Origin: Nitzschia sp. pyKryTriq1 | Lineage: Eukaryota > Bacillariophyta > Bacillariophyceae > Bacillariales > Bacillariaceae | Assembly (NCBI GenBank): GCA_956465555.1 | Contig: OY101121.1 | Location: 1,698,722 to 1,762,721, forward strand | Direction of reading: 5' to 3' | DNA: 64,000 bases | Shown here: positions 59,491-64,000 of the stretch, piece by piece | Numbering within the stretch: position 1 is the first letter of the stretch | Layout: every line of letters begins with the position of its first letter | The notes under the pieces: model-generated | The model's database searches: none | Seen by the model: the letters and a program-made list of their open reading frames with translations, nothing else | What the model was told of the DNA's origin: nothing | Position numbers and translations under genes: made by a program

Positions 59491-62237
59491 CTAGGACAAC
59501 CTATACTGACTTCCAGACCCAGTTCGGACAACAGACCCTGCCTTGGCTCCCTTTCGAACCGGTGATGTGGTAATCTCGGTTCCGTTTCGGAAGTTAGGAG
59601 AGTTGCTAACCCGGCCGGTGATGGAACCATCAGCATTCTGCGTCCATCGCGCCAACACGGGAATACTGTCCTTGGGTGATGCCTTTGAAGCAGGTGCGGC
59701 CGCACCCTTGGGTGAACCGAACAAAGAGAGAGTTGGCCGAGCTGGAGCAGCTTTTTTAGCGGGAGCAACCTTTGCCGAAGCTTTGGGGGTGGCTGGCTTC
59801 GATCCGCCAAAGAAAGAAAACGCTGGTTTGGGAGCCGGTGCTGGGGCTGGTGCGGGTTCCGGTTTAGCGGCTGGTTTAGGACTGAAGAAGGAAAAAGCTG
59901 GGGCGGCCTTTGGCGCAGGGGCGGGAGTAGGAGCGGGCTCAACCTTCTTTGGTGCTGGCTTTGGACTGAAGAACGAGAAGGACGGAGCGGCCTTCGCAGC
60001 AGGGGGAGGAGTAGGAGCAGGGGCGGCCTTCTTTGGTGCTGGTTTCTTGTTGTCAAACAACGAGAATGAAGGGGCCGGTGCCCTAGGAGCCGGTTTTGGA
60101 GCTGGTGCAATAGTTGCTTTTGGTGCTGGTTTGGGCGCGGCATCCTTCTTTCCTCCGAACAAGGACGAGAAGGCCTCTGTCACAGGATCACTGGTATCAA
60201 TCTTCGGCGCAGGCTTCGCATCCACCTTGGTCTCTGAAGCAGGTGTAGAAGAAGGTGCGCTGAAAAGGTTTTCCAAGCTCAGAGAGGGTCGTGGGGCAGC
60301 GGGTGCCTTTACCTTTGCAGCAGGCGCGGCCTTCTTCGGAACCGCTTTTGGAGCTGGTGCAGGTGAAGAAAAGAGGCTCAAAGTTGGTCGTGGGGCGGGT
60401 GCAGGCGCGGGTCCCTTTGGCTTGGAGGAGTCAAAGAGTGCGCCGAGGCTGAGTGTCGCCCTTGGTGCCGCTTCCTTGGGACTCGCTTTTGCCTTGGGGG
60501 CTGCCTTCTTTGCGGGCGCCTTTGTTTTATCATCGGAAGAACCAAAGATAGATCCAAGTGAAAGTGCAGGCTTCTTTTGTGGTACTGGCGGAGGTGGCGT
60601 CTTGGATTTGGGTGCGAGTCGGGCTTGCTTCTCATCCCATTCCCGTGCTTGAGCCCGAAGTATTTCGGCCGCCTCTTCGGCAATAGCACGTTGTTTCGCC
60701 ATTCGTGCCGCTTCTTTCTCTGCAGCTTCCTTGGCCTGTCACAAATAAAAGAAATAGGGAGTTATTAGCGTACGTATTCGGGTACGACATATGATGTGTG
60801 CATACGTCCCCCAGTGAGAACCGGGTACTTACTGCGGCGATGGCAGCCGATGCCGCTGCCAGTTGTTCCTTTTCGGCCTCCTTCGCCTGTGCGGTTTGAC
60901 GCTCACTCTTTTCCTTTTCGATTTCCTTTCGACGCTCTTCCTCCGACATGTTGGCGAGACGGGCTAGAGATTACAGGACGTGCAATGTGAGTTCAGTTGC
61001 GTGATATCTTGAAAGAAAGCTTATCTTCGGCGGAACGCACCTTTTTCGGCAATGGCTTTCTGCTTGGCTTCCGCCTCAGCCTTTTTCTTGTCCGCCTCGG
61101 CCTTCTTCATGGCTTCAATGTCAGCTTTCTTCTTTGCTTCCTCTTCGGCCTTCTTTGCAGCAATTTCCGCGGCAGCCTTCTTCGCCTCCTCCTCTTTGGC
61201 CTTCTTCGCTGCTGCCTCCTCTTGTGCCTTGGCAGCAGCTGAAGGTTCAGCTTCAGGCTTGCTACTCAATTCCTCCTCAGCAGCCTTAATTGCCGACTCT
61301 GCTTCTTTGACTGCTGATTCAGCTTCTTTGACAGCATCGTCGCCTTCCATCATAGCAGCATACTCCTCTTCGGTGCAGTCGGCGTATTCGTTGAGAGCCA
61401 TTTCTTTTCCCGACTCCTTTGCGAATTCCTCCATTTCCAGGTAATTTGAGGAAAATTGTTGGAAGCGAGCCTCGTTCGACTCTTTTCCATACTCTTTGCA
61501 CCACTCCAGGTAAGCAGACCGAACTCGGGCCTCCCGAGCCAAATTATCACCCTCCAGTAGTCCACCATCGGATGCGATGCCTTCCATCGAGTCAATGGCA
61601 TCCTCCAACTCTTCCACGCTTTCGAGTCCAAGAGCAGCAGCCAATTTCTACCAGTACAAGTAACGAGCTAAGAAACCAGAAAAAATGTACAACATCACAC
61701 GGCACGACACACGACAAATGCACATACCTCTTCTTCTTCAGCCAAGGCATCGGCAGCTTCTTGCAAGGCATTCGAGGCAGCCGATTGTGATTCGGCAGCT
61801 TCGACGACTTGTCCAAGAATATCTCCCGTCGACGCTGGAGGCTTCTCTCCGTTCATTGCTGACTCGTATTCCTCGGCAGTGTAATCTGCGTACTCGTTGA
61901 GAGCTAGAAGGGATGGGCTTTCTTCGCCAGATTCACGAGCAGCCTTCTTGGTCGAAACATTCATGATAGTGATGGCTTCGTAGTTCTCCTTGAAGATTTG
62001 GTACCTACCAGCATCAAAGGTCTTCCCGTACGTTTTGCACCAATCGTCGTAGGCCAATCGAGCCGCCGCATCGTAGGGGACAGAAATATCGGATTCCGTT
62101 GCCATCTCTACCGATGTGGCTGCTCGAACGGTAGCATGTTTGTGGTGTCGGAGCAGACTGGGAGGCACAAATGCAGAGACTTGCTCCGAAGCCTCCAACG
62201 CCACCAAGGCTAAAACTGCGAGGCTGAAACCCTTCAT
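59491..62237 (-). CDS. Plastid-targeted double-I29, coiled-coil, FSLF/PAPK-repeat protein
   Basis: Four exons (62237-61728, 61647-61041, 60963-60833, 60735-59491) join in frame to 830 residues. The leader MKGFSLAVLALVALEASEQVSAFVPP is a textbook diatom plastid presequence (signal peptide, then AFVPP). Two I29-like domains follow: residues 61-130 (AYDDWCKTYGK, LALNEYADYTAEEY) and 214-272 (AYLEWCKEYGK, MALNEYADCTEEEY). Residues 275-460 are a Lys/Glu/Ala coiled coil. Residues 470-760 form a Pro/Ala/Lys-rich disordered tract with ten hydrophobic motifs (LSLGSIF, LSLGALF, LSLF, LSLENLF, FSSLF, FSLF, FSFF three times, LSLF) every 23-38 residues. The C-terminal domain (775-830: RWTQNADGSITGRVSNSPNF, ITTSPV, SGSQYRLS) is shared with the protein at 52684-54477. 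No protease domain exists. A multivalent plastid scaffold or linker is inferred. Confidence 0.85.
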
Positions 62238-63110
62238 GGTGAAATGAACCGTGACAAAGTATGTACCAGAAGTTCAATTTCAATACGAATGATGAAGGAT
62301 GAATGATGCACCACCTTTCGGAGGCTGTGGTTCCCAGACTACAAGTACAGTACAATTGTCTAGCTGCTAGCTAGTAGTTATCGATACGAACTCTTTTCGC
62401 ATCCTGCGTATGTGCAAGTGGAAGTTGCCATTTTGACGTATCCTGTACCGGTATTCTCAAACCGCGACACGTGTACTCTAAGAAAGAATATCAATCTCCT
62501 GATGAGAAATCTGATTCCATATTCCACATATTTCTATAGAGACAACGTAGAGGTGAAGGAATCTTTCCAGGTGGCAAATGGAAAATAAATTGAAAATTCA
62601 CAATAACGCACTACGGGCCACCGACATCGGCGCTGACGTTTTTCGGATAATTATTTTTTTGGCGACTGATGAGATTGGCTCCTCCTCCTCCTCGCGAGAC
62701 TGACGACGACGACGACCTCACTCACTCTGACTCTTCGAGACTCGAGATCCAAGTCGTCCGTCCGTGGCTCCGTGTTATCTCTTCGACTTGTTCGAACACC
62801 AAATGGCTTGGTCCGTCCGTGACACGGAATCTAAAAATCAGGGTGGGGGGGACGGAAAAGGGGGTGAGAAATCATCGTCAGGCCGACCCTCACGTCCGCG
62901 CCGGACGATCATCGCCGCATGCATCGCAACGCAAGAACCAACAACCAACAACAACCAACAACAACCACCATCCGACATCATCTATCGACATCGACATCAT
63001 CCCCGACCTCCGACCATGATGGAGCTTGTGTTTGGCTCTTGGCTACCACTATTATACAGATTAACAGTCTACGAGCATTCTCTAGTCGCTTGAGTAGGAG
63101 TGCAAGAACT
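62238..63110. other. Divergent spacer
   Basis: No supported gene. A CTCCTCCTCC/GACGACGACGAC stretch lies near 62680-62720, a poly-G run near 62845 and (aaccaac)n words near 62937-62965. The last part is the probable promoter and 5' UTR of the SF3A3-like gene. Confidence 0.4.
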
Positions 63111-64000
63111 ATGTCACACCCACCACCACCTCCTCCTCCTCCTCCACCCCCACCCCCTCCGCCGCCGCCGCCGCCGCAGCAGCAGCAAAATCATCAATAT
63201 CCACAGCAACAACTTCCCCCGCCTCCTCCGCCAGTGGTAAGTTTGATGGGCTCTACTGCCTTGGACCCTCTTGATCTTTGATCTCACTTGATCATTCTTT
63301 TTCTTTTCTCCCATTCAGTCGGTGTCGCCAGAAACAGAAGCTCTGTTGCGAGACGCTCTGAGAACAGGATGTAGTGTCCTTGAATCGGCGCGTTGCCTAG
63401 AGTCCGAGCGGGAGGCCAACCTGTTGATGGCGTCTTCCATACTTGGCCACGGTGGCGAACCCGAAGTAGATGTCACGAATTTCCCCGGGGGAGTCCAAGA
63501 CGCTTGGATGGTTATGTCCGAATCGTCAGCTGCTCCATCCGCCGCAAACAAAGCAGCAACTATGCCTGACGCTTCCAAAGATGAACTTTCATTTCCCATG
63601 GGACAAGGTCAGCTGGGAAAGGCTGTGCAAATGGCAAGTTTGTCAGGGTGCTTGAAACGTGTCACAGATTTGCAAGAGACATTAGTGGAGCGCAAAACGA
63701 CGGATGGGGCTACCCTGAAAAAAGTTCTTCGGACGGCCAAGAGTGTTGTTCCTCCCACGCAAAACGGTAGTGCTGGTATCTGGCTCAAGTTATTCGATGA
63801 GAGACTCCGGGAGATCCGAGCGTACCATGCCCGACATGAGGATCCAACCAACAAGCGTCCTCGGTTGGGGAATCCAGTGGCAGATGGGTATGATTTAGCG
63901 TCGCAACTCTTCCAAACTGTCCAACCGGTCATCGAGGGAACATTGTATCCGTTGGAAGAAGTCATGGGGAAATACCTCGATTTGCAGCCTGTTTACGAGA
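63111..64000 (+). CDS. SF3A3/Prp9-like splicing factor, 5' part (cut by window end)
   Basis: Exon 1 (63111-63236) and exon 2 (63319 to beyond the window) join in phase 0 across a GTAAGT...TTCAG intron; 269 residues are visible. The first 42 residues are almost only Pro and Gln (about 19 consecutive Pro). The visible part of exon 2 includes WLKLFDERLREIRAYHARHED and EEVMGKYLDLQPVYE. These match the SF3A3 pattern (FYNRLKQIKEFHRKHP and GRYLDLHDCYLKY) at the right spacing. SF3A3 is a subunit of the U2 snRNP SF3a complex that helps branch-site recognition. The diagnostic zinc finger lies outside the window, so the call rests on these two motifs. The poly-Pro start is unusual for this family. Confidence 0.7.

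Noticed and set aside
59543-60652. 369-residue plus-strand frame rich in Gly/Ala/Phe
   Set aside because: It is antisense to exon 4 of the FSLF-repeat gene; the minus frame has splice borders, a leader and a domain shared with a neighbour.

Overview
The window reads as nuclear DNA of a photosynthetic stramenopile, most likely a diatom. Four things point there. Several predicted proteins begin with a signal peptide followed by Phe at the cleavage site (SAFVPP, SCFVPH, TFAFTAP), the bipartite signal for the secondary plastid. There is a DUF6824-type protein and a divergent HSF-domain protein, both typical of diatoms. Introns are short (about 55-190 nt) GT-AG introns. Genes are dense, on both strands, and often converge with gaps under 200 bp. 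I cannot name the species. No retroelement, virus-like element or CRISPR array was found. Many spacers carry islands of self-complementary words (TACCGGTA, GTAC, AGTACT).

Layout. 1-4.3 kb: unclear remnants, a glutathione S-transferase, a probably plastid-targeted CobW-type GTPase. 4.3-9.3 kb: a DUF6824 protein and a CaMKK-like kinase. 10.4-18 kb: a secreted ELWVTDGT-repeat protein, the PP2A scaffold subunit A (5 exons), an unknown secreted protein and mitochondrial Tim21. 18.4-24.5 kb: NAD(P)HX epimerase, a large RNase-inhibitor-type LRR protein, a p23 co-chaperone with duplicated mini-exons and a MaoC-like hotdog protein. 26-36.2 kb: an Ecd/SGT1-family protein, a Nudix protein, a protein with seven helicase-associated repeats (6 exons) and a syntaxin-5-type Qa-SNARE. 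37.3-47.4 kb: a membrane nucleotide cyclase fused to a cyclic-nucleotide phosphodiesterase (7 exons), FEN1 (3 exons) and a SulP-STAS transporter with a cyclic-nucleotide-binding-like tail (6 exons). 48.3-52.5 kb: a mercaptopyruvate sulfurtransferase and an HSF-domain protein. 52.7-62.2 kb: two related, apparently plastid-targeted repeat proteins flank a disturbed segment that holds palindromic GGCCAAGAATTCTTGGCC arrays, two frame-broken gene copies (an Hel2/ZNF598-like 3' piece and an RPC31-like gene) and a fold-back element. 63.1 kb to the end: the 5' part of a splicing-factor SF3A3/Prp9-like gene.

The most interesting find is the pair of plastid-targeted proteins at 52.7-54.5 and 59.5-62.2 kb. 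Both carry orphan I29 (cysteine-protease propeptide) domains without a protease, long regular low-complexity arrays with aromatic FSLF/FSFF motifs, and the same C-terminal domain of about 55 residues. This architecture resembles multivalent scaffold or linker proteins of a plastid compartment such as the pyrenoid. That role is inference; the architecture is visible in the sequence.

Exon models were built by eye from reading-frame continuity, GT-AG borders and family alignments from memory. No transcript data were available.
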